Shown here: piece by piece, positions 54,768-64,000 of the stretch
Layout: each line of letters opens with the position of its first letter
Numbering within the stretch: position 1 is the first letter of the stretch
Source: Zymoseptoria tritici IPO323
Taxonomy: Eukaryota > Ascomycota > Dothideomycetes > Mycosphaerellales > Mycosphaerellaceae
Reading direction: 5' to 3'
Length of the DNA: 64,000 nt
NCBI RefSeq assembly: GCF_000219625.1
Contig: NC_018212.1
Span: 2,498,501 to 2,562,500, forward strand
The notes under the pieces: generated by a model
Seen by the model: the letters and a program-made list of their open reading frames with translations, nothing else
Database searches by the model: none
What the model was told of the DNA's origin: nothing
Position numbers and translations under genes: made by a program

Positions 54768-55630
54768 GATTCTTGGAGCTTATGTCCGAACTCGTGCGTA
54801 CTAATTTCTCGGAATCGTGGACTGGGAGAGACTGCGGGAGAGAAGGTAGGATCTGGGTGGAGGTGAGGTCGACAAACCAAGCGCTGCCAAGCCCGGTGGC
54901 ATGAAGGCGGGCGTGCGGCTGAAACAGATAAGGCATAGCAATTTGGTCGCGGGATGGACACGAACGATGATTATACCTGACGCAGAACGTTCATATCGTG
55001 TATCAGGAGAGGAGCCGACGTCCTGCCAGCGTTGAGGGTTGACTCTATGGCTGCTTTCGAAGAGTGTCTGATAGTTAAGCCATGGTTTTTACGGACAACT
55101 AGAACGGATATCAACAACAACACAACAACGGCGAACAAAGGGAAAACGATATTCAATGAAAAGAGCTTGGAACACTGGTTGAGACAACTTTGATTGTACG
55201 TATTGAATCTATGCATACGTACTGTTGTTCATGACCATACTCTGTCTCGAAAGCCACTAGCACTGTTTGTAAAATGCAATGTACTCTCAGTCGCCGCCAT
55301 TGTTCTGACACCCATAATCCCTCATGAAACTTCTTTCTCCGTCCGGCTGGCTATCGACCAAATGCGGCCGAATCCTTCATCCCAGCATAACCAATCACCG
55401 ACGTGCAGCGCCCAATCGCTATCTTCAGCTCCTCTTCCTTCTGCAGATTTGCTGTCCAAGGCGGCGATATGCAGTAGAATGAACCGACTGAAGGAGACCA
55501 ACGATAATTTAACAATTTCCCGACTATGCTTCACAGGGCGGACACCAATCTGGGTTCTGTCGCTCGAGGAGCTGCTCGGAAGCAGGTAAGTAGTCCTCAT
55601 AGTCATTGCTGTATTCAGAACTCCTCAGTT
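54768..55630. other. Intergenic region
   Basis: Nothing recognised. Short open frames on both strands lack domains. It is the upstream region of the GST pseudogene and the downstream region of the RRM-retropepsin gene. Confidence 0.5.
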
Positions 55631-58094
55631 TCAGATTCCCGACGTGTACGTAGGGATGCCGGACGTGTATTTGGGATCCGCAGGCGAGTCAATGGGGTAT
55701 TCGCAACGTACGGGCGAGAATGGAGCAGGAGTCGTGGGCGAGTACACGGGACTCTTGGGCTTGTATTTGAGACTCGTGGGCGAGGATTCGGGACGCTCGA
55801 GGGTCGCATCAGGAATCAGCGAGTCGTCCTTGCAGCCATTGCGGTGTTCGGTACTCACGGGCGTGTGTGTTGGTTTCTCGGAAGAGGATACGGGACGCTC
55901 AAGCGACGAATCTGGAATCGGCGCGTTGTCCTTGCTGCCATTACTTTGTTCGGAACGCTTGAGGGGCGGCTTGGGAACCGGCAAGACTTCCGTGGAGGGA
56001 CGCTTGCCCTTGTACAATGGCGCTGAGAGACCATGCGATCCGAACCAGGCCTTGCGCTCGTCCAGATCGATCTCAATATTCCTGCTGCCGATGATGTCTG
56101 CGCCGATCAGGATAATGCGATCTGCTCCCCCGAAAAGGTGGACTTCCTCCTCGACTCTGGCTAGAGCGTATGCACCTTTCGCGTCCTCTACGGGAAACAA
56201 GAGGACGACAGTTGCGAACTCCGTGCAGGTCCCTGAGCCAAAAGCGCCAGTAAGCTCGAGAGGCTCGTTCATGCGCTGGATGGAGGCGTCAGGATAGTTC
56301 TCCACCAACCATTGTTTCGACGCTTTTGTCACACAAGAACCCGTGTCGAGGAGAGCTCGGATCGTAGGACCATCCGGATGCGATTGAATCGAAATGAATG
56401 GGACCCCGTGCAGGCGCCATTTGTCCCCGGACTTCATGATCGGTTGGAAGTCTTTGAAGATAGGCTCCATGTTAATGATGCGCTGGGAGAATTTCTTGGC
56501 AGTGGGTGCGAGACCTTGTGGGGCTACCATTGGAAGCGATGGTGCGATCATATTGGGGTTTGCCGTTGGTGAGGGGGATTTGAGCTTTGCCATCGTTGGT
56601 TGCTGGTATCCTGTCGCGCCGGGATTGGTGTAGCGAGCGTAGTTGAGGTGGAGCGGACGACCACCGTACGAGTAGCCCTGCAACCTCATGATCGCAGTAG
56701 TGGCGTCGCCTTGACTTCCGAACTGAACGACACCGGCTCCACGATGACGGCCATTGGCTTTGTACTGAACTTCGGCACGCTCGACTATGCCGATAGTCTG
56801 GAAAAGCTCAACGAGGTCGTCGTCGCTAGTGGCCCAGGGAAGCTGTTTCATGTTAGATATGTAAAGATATTCGTGGCGTTTAGGAGATACTCACGTTCTT
56901 GACGTAGATGATGGCGTTGGGCTGACCTCCACCAGAGACCTTATTGGTGAACGGGTTCGGAACGACGTTGGCGTGAGCAGCCGGAGCAACTGAAGAGCCT
57001 CCGCCATCTTGATGATCACCGTATTCACCGCCGTCTCTACCGCGTCCTCCTTGGAAACTTCCTCCACCATTGCTGGAGCAAGGAGGAGGTTGGGTTTGAG
57101 GCTGGACACTCGGGGCAGCAGAGGTGTTGTTGCTGCCGAACGCACTTCCATTAGATTCAGTAGTCTGGCCGAAGCTACCGGCTTGTCCGTTGGTGTTGCC
57201 GTCTCGTCTGCCCTGCATGTAGTCTTCGACCCTCAATTCCTCAAAGCTCTTGTTTCGATAAGGCTGCTGGGAGGTGATTGACTGGTAGTGGGCCGTCTGA
57301 TTGGTAGTGCCATCTTTCTCGGTGAAAAAGATGATTGGGCTGCGCTCGGTTGCAACAGGACTGTCCCGCAAACGGCCTCCCTCGGATCGTAGCGTCTCCA
57401 GATCCAAAACTCCTCCGCTTGCCAGATAAGTTCTTCGCAGGAACAGGAACAATTTCAGATTAGGATCGCAGAGCATTTTACTGATGCTTGGACCCTCGGC
57501 CAATGTCCACAACGGTGTCCCGTTGTAGGCGGAGCTAGCACCGAGGATGGTGACCCAGGAGCGTCGTTCGATGTCTTCGGGGCTTTGAATTCCCATCTGA
57601 TCCAGAAACGTTTGCGCTTCTCCGAAATATTTGAGACTGTCGAATATCTGTCGCAATCTCTCAACCTCAACCTTCAGTTCGTCGTAGCGCGAGTGTTTGA
57701 AGCCAAGCTCGATGAAGGCATCGTGCGCCTGCTTCATGTCGCGCAACAGGTCCGCGGCACCGGTGATCAACGCCATAGCTGATTCTCGTTCCCCCGACGT
57801 ACAGTCGTGAATTGCGCGGATGAGAGATTCCGCCATCAGCACCTTTGAATGTCCACACCGTTCCATCTCTGGTATTGCAAAACTTGCTGCAACAGCTTCG
57901 GTTTCGTCGAGATTCTTGCACCTGTACTGAAGCCATTGCATCAGCGGGTCCCGCGGCCTGTCTTGTTTTGCCGTCCTGTTTGGAACTGCTTTCTCGTCTG
58001 ACGCTGCCCTCGTCTCCGGCGCAGGCTTCTTGTCGTACATTGGTTCAGGCGCGCTTTCCTTCGCACGGAAAGCCAGGTCGACCGGATCACCCAT
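55631..58094 (-). CDS. Gag-like / RRM / retropepsin-like fusion protein
   Basis: Two exons, 58094-56895 and 56842-55631, with a 52-nt GTGAGT...CAG intron give 803 residues. ATG 58094-58092 starts MGDPVDLAFRAKE. Residues about 40-270 form an all-helical gag-like region ending in LWTLAEGPSISKMLCDPNLK. About 350-395 is Gly/Asn/Pro-rich. About 395-475 is an RRM: IIYVKN (RNP2-like) is split by the intron from LPWATSDDDLVELFQTIGIV, and RGAGVVQFGSQGDATTAI gives RNP1. About 545-670 is an aspartic protease of retroviral type, with LLDTGSCVTKAS as active site and ILIGADIIGSRNIEIDLDER as the family's later hydrophobic motif. The tail is Ser/Pro-rich. No RT or integrase is nearby, suggesting a domesticated retroelement. 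A relative without RRM lies upstream. Confidence 0.8.
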
Positions 58095-59270
58095 CGTAGC
58101 GATTACAAAGGCGAAGTCCAACGAAGGTATGTTCGAAGATGTTCGGGAGAGAAAGTTGAAGTCGAGGTAAGGCTTCGAATTCGAGGTCGAGAAATGTTCG
58201 GCGCTAGAGATCCTTAGCGCAGAAATATGTGTTGTGACCTGACTTGTCTCGTGAATTGCGCGCGACACGTTCGGAGAAGGCTGAGACTTTCCGAAACATC
58301 CGGGAATGGCCGTGTGATTGCACATTCTTGCCGCCGTACAAGGCTGGTACCGTCAGTAAATTTAGAGTCAATAGCACTGCTCGGGACAATCAGAAAACAT
58401 ATCGTTAGCCAAAGCTGTCTGTGCTGTCGCCTAGGGTCACTCTTTATTGGTTCGACGATACGAATATTTCCATTCGTCGAAGCGGGGGTTAAGACATGAT
58501 TGCTCGTCCCCGTGTATACTTCTCGCCTTCGCGCTGTGTATATTAGGACGGCTGCGAGAAACCGGATGCCGCGAGTGTGTTTGCCGTAGCGAAGCATGTC
58601 TTGTCTCCTTCTATTTCGAAGTTTCATGCCATGGTTCCAAATCGAGGTTTGTGCTGTTCGCCAAAATGCTTTCCATGGTATTTCGAGGTCGGCCACGGTC
58701 GTTTGCCAAGATGATTCGCGGCTGGACCATGGCGAATTGTCCGACGTAGAGCTGCACGGAGTGATCACAGGCCCATGCGACCGAAAGCACGCATGGTGGT
58801 CAGCGAGACTGAGCACCATGCCATGCTCTGCCGTTCATAGGGCCGACCTTGCGACGATAAGATGTAAGAGCTAGTGAGAAAATTGTGTCGACTTGCAATG
58901 GTCTAGATGCTGCTCCTTGCTCAAGAGGTTTAGGCTGCTTGCCAACCGATCGAAGTTCTGTCAAATGATATTAGCTTTCTTGTTACGTTGCTACAATGCC
59001 TTGTATAAGATCGCGGTGGCTTCGGATTGTCGCTAGTTTCCAGCCATTGGTTCATTGTCCGCAGCAAAATCGGTAGCTGGTACCAGTACACCGTCGGACT
59101 CCTCCTCGGCGCATGCCTATTCATGGGTCTTGCTGCAACGACCGTTCTGGTTCGAGGGATGGCGCCTGTCGGCAACATTGAAGGCCAGCATCGAACCATT
59201 CTTGACCTTACCAGTTCGGCCCTCGTTGCGACTCGAGCTCCGCGCTGCGCAGCGTAGCCTTCTCGCGGCA
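58095..59270. other. Intergenic region between the two retropepsin genes
   Basis: No recognised gene. It contains the promoter of the RRM-retropepsin gene near 58095-58250. Confidence 0.5.
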
Positions 59271-60601
59271 TCACACAAGCCGTGCGTAGACGTCTCCGTG
59301 CGAGCGAAAGTAGGCTTTACATTCGACGCCGCTGACAACGATATGTCCCTTCGTCATGATGTCCCATCCGATCAGGACATCACGAGGGCAGTAACTGGCA
59401 GCCCGGACCTCGTGTTCAATCTCAGCTAGAACTTCCCTCCCTTTCCCGTCCTTGACTGCAATCAACAGGATCAGAGTTGCAATCTCGTCGCAGCTAGTCC
59501 GGTGACCACTAAAGTCCACAGACCACAGAGGCTTGGAGAGAGTCCGGATGGTTGCGTCGAGATAGTGCTTGACGAACCATACTTTCGCCACGCATGATGC
59601 CGTACAGCCACTGTCTAGCAGAGTTTTGGTCCCGGGACCTTGCGGTGAAGCATGGACCATAATGTCAGGCTTGCCGCACCCTTCCCACACATATCCTGTC
59701 GCGTTTTTGACCGACTTGTCACTGGATTTGCTTATCTGAGTAGTTAGCATCAAAGTGGATTGAGGTTGTCCAGATCCCGATTTCGCCTTGGACGGGTTGA
59801 GGGTCCCGCCGGCAGAGGAAGAATTCGCCAGAGGGGACTGTGACTTGACACTTAAAATACTCTCTTAGGTGGTAATGGCGAAAGAAGGCGCCGCAGCTCC
59901 GGGCGATCGATCGACACGTGTCGGTCGGGGATTTTGCTCGGTGGGGATTCGATCTCCGGGAACAATGTGTGCACACGTTCGCACAGCGCTGTCTCAATGA
60001 GGTGGATAGACACGTCCGTATCCCCTCCTCCCGTCAGGCGCGCTTTCTGCAATAACTCTAACAGTCTGAGGTTCGGATCGCGTAGCAGTCCTTCAGCAGT
60101 TGGGCCCTCTGGTTTCGTCCACAACGGAACGGCATTGAAGACGGCGCTACTTCCAAGGTAGACGACTTGCTCAAAGCATCGCAGGCCCTTGGGATCCTGT
60201 GCGGCAGTCATGTGGTCCAGTATCGTTTGCGCTTTTCCAAAGAAGGCGGCGTGGTTCCAGTGAATGCGCAGGCGTTCGATTGCGAGAGCGAGCTTCTGGT
60301 ATCGCAAATCTGTTGGGCCTAGGTCGACGAAGCGACTGTTCATGCTGCGCGGCAGATCTTCAGCAGCAACGACCATCGTCACGCCATATTCTGCATCACT
60401 CTTTTGCCATTCACCGACAAGGCGGACCACGCTTTCCACGGCCTGCACTCTCGTATATCATTTTATTAAGAGCATCTGCATTCTGAAATTTATCGCGGCA
60501 GAGGCTCTTGAGTAAAGTCCCACGTGGCCGATGACGGACTGACTTCTCTGAACTGCCTGCTCTTCTGGAACAATTTCAACCGTTTCGGACGGGCCCGCCA
60601 T
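59271..60601 (-). CDS. Gag-like / retropepsin-like protein, paralogue without RRM
   Basis: The region 60448-59861 is open and aligns with the gag-like part of the neighbour: YLGSSAVFNAVPLWTKPEGP then LLRDPNLRLLELLQKARLTG here, ASSAYNGTPLWTLAEGPSIS there. The protease part (59786-59271) has LLDSGCTASC as active site and DVLIGWDIMTKGHIVV as the following motif. The two halves are out of frame. A 74-nt intron (donor GTATTT at 59860, acceptor AAG near 59787) restores the frame; otherwise a frameshift exists. The Gly-rich linker and RRM of the neighbour are absent. The N terminus is uncertain: an ATG at 60601 (MAGPSETVEIVPEEQ) could form a first exon spliced to about 60450. It could be a gene or an early pseudogene. 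Confidence 0.6.
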
Positions 60602-60739
60602 AACTCTGGGATTGCTCTTCGTGGCGGCCGGGATGGTGAAGTGAAGGACGTGTGAGGATATCAGAGTTTGCAAACGCCCACAACGAAAATTCCGGATCCA
60701 TAGGATCTGTTCGTGGCTTAAATCCAGAATGATTGGCTT

Positions 60740-62520
60740 GTGAATCTTGGCACTAGAGCCTGCGCCGGGAGCTGCGCACGACAATCTTGTGGGCTCGCAC
60801 TTGTCCGTTTGGCGATCGCAACGCTTCCTTCATTCTCCGTCCGAGTTTGTCTCTTGCCCGCCAGGTCCTCAGACACAATATCTCGCAGACGAATGCACAT
60901 CAAACATCCTACCGACGCAAACCGTTGCTTCTGGAACAACTCGAAGCGCATCGATATGAGCGACATGTGGGTTCCGCCGCAGTCCGCAACAGCACCAATA
61001 TCGCCCCGACAGCCTCTAGCAGGACTTACAGAGCCCGATGCCATCTACCTGCCCGGACCAGACAGCCACCTCTTTCTTGAAAGGGCATACAAGAGCTACT
61101 TCATCAAAGAAGTCGAGCGTGGAGCTCTGGGATTTTGATGCTTTGCTGGTCGTTCTACTCAACGATGCTCTCAATGCCTGCGCGGACGAACTCCGCTTCG
61201 ACGGATGATTTCTTCTGCGACAGGCGCCTGAACTGGACTACCATCGATTCGAGCCACAGGCATTTCTGGCGATGACGCCACGCTCAGCAGAAGAGCGCAA
61301 GATCTGGCGCAATTCTTCGTTTAGCTAAAAGGACAACATGTCAGTCGCTAGAGAGTCGTCTACTTCTTTTACGAGGATGACTCCGGTGCTTCTAATCTGG
61401 ACAGTGAGCTTGAAGACCAGGCCAGTCTTTGCGGAAGAAAAGACATATCCACGACCCTCGGCTTTTGTGCCTACGTATTCGATCACCGTGGCCGACAAGA
61501 CGGTCGCAGTGCCCAAGTAAGCTGCTGCCGCGAGGAAAGCAGAAATCCCGGGTCTGCTGGGCGTCGAGATTGACATGTTTGAGAGCCTGTTTGTGCTCAA
61601 AAACGCAGCAGAAGCTCGGGAGGGCTGCGACTCCTTCGTGGGCTGGTCCATAGCTGGGGCATGGGAGCGCTCAAAGGCAACCTTCAAAGCCATAGTCCAC
61701 GACGAGCATACACTGGCACCCGGAGAAGGAGAAGATCCGGTCATTCAGCTTCTGTCGGCGGTTTAAGCGTGCGCGGCAGGCGCATAGGAACCCACGGACG
61801 AATATGAGGTTTGTTACGACGCTGGACTTGTGGAAGTCTGCTTTGGCGAGTTACAGTCGCTTTATGGCCCAGGAAGAGGATCGCGAGAATGGCTCGCGGA
61901 AGGATTTCACTGCTGACGGTGATACGAGTCATGACGAGGAAGTGCCAATGCCGGCCTTGAGATTGCCAGATGTAGCAGGCTCGAAGATCTCCGACAAGGT
62001 CAACAGCGACGGAAGTGAAGAGAAGGGTCCATGGCTAGAGCTGGCAAGTCCAAGCCAGACGAACTCTGATCACATTGGCGATGACAGCGGACATCGTGGC
62101 ATCGTGGCGGAGATAGAGAAAAAGGGAAGATCACGAAGAGAGTGACGAGGGAGCGGGTGAAGAATAGTTCAACCGAGGACAGCTCATCTCAGCCGAGTAC
62201 ATGAGTTCCGTTGGCGATGAAGGCGAAGAAGCACCGGAGGTCGGCAGTGATGCCAGCTCCAACGAGGTCGAGGAGGTGCCAACTATTCCCAGTGGCGGGT
62301 GTCGTTGTCTTCAACAACGCCAATCAGAGCACCACGGGTTGGATCATCCCTCGCGACAGACGCATGTCAAGCCGAGCTCAGCTCGAGCTAGCGCTCTCAT
62401 CTTGGGTGGTTCTGGGTAGTCCCTCTGGACACAATCTCGGAGCAGGAATGTTGATTGCTCCGGCTGCCGCATTCTCCAGGACTTTGACCGACGCGAGAGC
62501 GCAATTCAGCAATCGTTGAT
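60740..62520 (+). pseudogene. Decayed coding stretch of unknown family
   Basis: Several plus-strand segments look protein-like but sit in different frames or are broken by stops. They are PDAIYLPGPDSHLFLERAYK (about 61040-61095), VELWDFDALLVVLLNDALNA (about 61115-61180), QAPELDYHRFEPQAFLAMTP (near 61230-61280), an open frame 61338-61520, and EIDMFESLFVLKNAAEARE with GWSIAGAWERSKATFKAIVH up to TAA near 61764. Beyond that are acidic frames at 61804-62145. No domain is recognised. Frameshifts and stops suggest decay, but unrecognised introns could also explain it. Confidence 0.35.
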
Positions 62521-62989
62521 TCCATTCATCATTCGTAGCCCGTCAGCGATCATCGCCCGGAGAGCTTCATGTCCGGCCTTCCCTTTCTGCACTTGCTCTC
62601 GACGCTTCACATTCGCATACAACTCCGACGATTAGAACGATTGACGAAGATGCTCAATGCCGTTAACTCGAGCTCATTCAGATCCAGAGAAGATTCTCGG
62701 CGGCAGAGCGCCATGTTTGCGGTGCGAGTGGCGCTTCCTGAGTTTGACTGTACATTCGAGTAGTGCAGGTAGCCTCGAACATCGCTCTTTGTTGATTCTT
62801 GCTTGATCGTGGCGTATGAGATGTGGCTTCGACCACAGACTGCTTGCTTCCCATTGACGAAGTGTCGGTCAGGCTTGATGTACTACTGGCTGCTGACTCG
62901 TCATCTGCAGATAGACATTCATGTCGTGGTCGCCGGTTGAGCTTCGCTCAGTGAGGTTTCCAATGTACCATGGCTCCCAACGCAATTCT
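62521..62989. other. Intergenic region
   Basis: No recognised gene; only short frames. Confidence 0.5.
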
Positions 62990-63958
62990 TCATCTCAGCC
63001 TGATAGTCGGTGCCCTCCAAGTCTCCTCCGGCTTCCCACCCAAAATCCCTTCCACAACCTCACTCGTGCTCCACTCCCGTCCATCTACGAGCTCGCAACC
63101 TCCGTCCCAATGATGAAATGCAACCGACAAACATCTATACGGCAGGACCTCCCTCGCCAGTTCCACAATCGTCTCCGCTCTCTCCCTGTACCTCACCTCC
63201 CTCTCCGTCATGCCCTTCACCCTTCCATTCCGTCGCAGATCCGTCCCGGCAGCAACGAGATACCACTCATCCACTTTGAGGAAGAGGTGAACAGATTTCA
63301 AATTCGGACAGTACGTGGACAGCATGCGGAGTTCAGCACACTCCCGGTCCATATTCAACATATCCACAAACTGTCTCGAAAACCTCTGCGTGAACGGCGC
63401 TCGCAAATCTGAGACCGAGACATGCAGCTGGATGTGAGTGAGACTTTGCAGCAGTACCGAAGTCGGATGCTTCGTCACACCACCCGGCGGAATGAGCGCC
63501 ACTGCAGACGCTCTGATGTCGGCACAGTTCAGCACCGCTAGATTCGAGCGGAGGAATTCGTGCTTGGCGATGGCGTAGAGACGTGGATGGCAGCGGAGTG
63601 GGCCGAGCAAGTGGCGGAGAGAAAAGTGGATGTCGCCTGGAATCACTCCCGATGGGTAGGAGAAGACGGATGTGACGGCTCTGGAGCTTCCTGTGTGGAT
63701 CATGGCGAAGGAGAGGATGAGGGAGAGGAGTTCGTCGGAGAGGCTGAGGAGGGAGGCGGGTGGTGGAGGAGCGGGTGAGGTGGCATGTTGGGTGGGTGGA
63801 GCGGAGACTCTTGCCGGAGATGAGAGCGATGAGGGTGCTGGCGGTGCAGAGAGGGATGGCGGATTTCCTCCCAGCGCCGAGAAGTCCCAGGTGGGTGCAG
63901 ACCAGGACACCGCGGCCTCCAGCCGACTGCCGAGAGCGGTGGTCAAGGCTTCAGCCAT
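62990..63958 (-). CDS. F-box-like hypothetical protein
   Basis: A single open frame of 322 residues from ATG 63958 to TGA 62990, no intron needed. A Pro/Ser/Ala-rich N terminus of about 65 residues precedes SLLSLSDELLSLILSFAMIH, which resembles the L-x-x-LPxEL-x-x-x-I start of an F-box or F-box-like motif. The rest has leucine-rich, regularly spaced segments (LTHIQLHVSVSDLRAP, LRMLSTYCPNLKSVHLFLKV) as in fungal F-box proteins that tally neighbouring strands. If real, it would act as a substrate adaptor of an SCF ubiquitin ligase; that is inference. Near-complete lack of a strong proline in the motif keeps the family call tentative. Confidence 0.6.
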   Translation of the reverse strand: MAEALTTALGSRLEAAVSWSAPTWDFSALGGNPPSLSAPPAPSSLSSPARVSAPPTQHATSPAPPPPASLLSLSDELLSLILSFAMIHTGSSRAVTSVFSYPSGVIPGDIHFSLRHLLGPLRCHPRLYAIAKHEFLRSNLAVLNCADIRASAVALIPPGGVTKHPTSVLLQSLTHIQLHVSVSDLRAPFTQRFSRQFVDMLNMDRECAELRMLSTYCPNLKSVHLFLKVDEWYLVAAGTDLRRNGRVKGMTEREVRYRERAETIVELAREVLPYRCLSVAFHHWDGGCELVDGREWSTSEVVEGILGGKPEETWRAPTIRLR

Positions 63959-64000
63959 CGAGGCGGAGCGGAGCGGAGGAGGAAAAAGAAGCTGAGGTCG

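Noticed and set aside
59838..59860. A 23-nt GT-AG intron that would restore frame in the gag-retropepsin paralogue
   Set aside because: Too short for a fungal spliceosomal intron; a 74-nt intron using a later acceptor also restores the frame.

Overview
The window looks like a filamentous ascomycete chromosome, most likely a dothideomycete. Flanking genes carry short GT-AG introns with CTGAC/CTAAC branch points, encode secreted GH10 xylanases, and have balanced base composition. The middle is two blocks of nested transposons full of TAG/TAA codons at expected Gln and Trp positions, the signature of repeat-induced point mutation (RIP). The genus is not identifiable by eye.

Layout. (1) 1-4063: two tandem minus-strand GH10 endo-xylanase genes, the first cut by the window start. 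(2) 4064-7962: no recognised gene. (3) 7963-10849: a nine-exon MFS transporter of the anion:cation symporter type facing a convergent three-exon MAPEG gene. (4) 10850-15767: no recognised gene. (5) 15768-16920: a small secreted cysteine-rich protein built from micro-exons (paralogue A). (6) 17257-33774: a 16.5-kb composite hAT DNA transposon with perfect 22-bp terminal inverted repeats and an 8-bp target duplication. A 6.9-kb chromovirus-type LTR retrotransposon and a 5.6-kb LINE are nested in it. (7) About 34.2-34.9 kb: paralogue C of the cysteine-rich family, without a visible signal-peptide exon. (8) About 35.5-52.0 kb: a second nested block. Its outer element has a mariner-like transposase and a second unknown ORF. 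It is split by another copy of the chromovirus, which itself holds a second LINE copy and an 863-bp chimeric retroposon. (9) 52202-53704: paralogue B of the cysteine-rich family. (10) 54132-54767: a glutathione S-transferase pseudogene with two TAG codons. (11) 55631-60601: two related genes with a gag-like region and a retropepsin domain, one of them also fused to an RRM. (12) 60740-62520: a decayed, unrecognised coding stretch. (13) 62990-63958: an F-box-like protein.

The biology resembles a two-speed pathogen compartment. Three diverging copies of an effector-like secreted protein sit between RIP-inactivated transposon blocks, with plant-cell-wall-degrading xylanases nearby. The most unusual points are the micro-exon cysteine-rich family, a spliced antisense accessory gene conserved in both chromovirus copies, the RRM-retropepsin fusion, and the chimeric retroposon that has borrowed the LINE tail.
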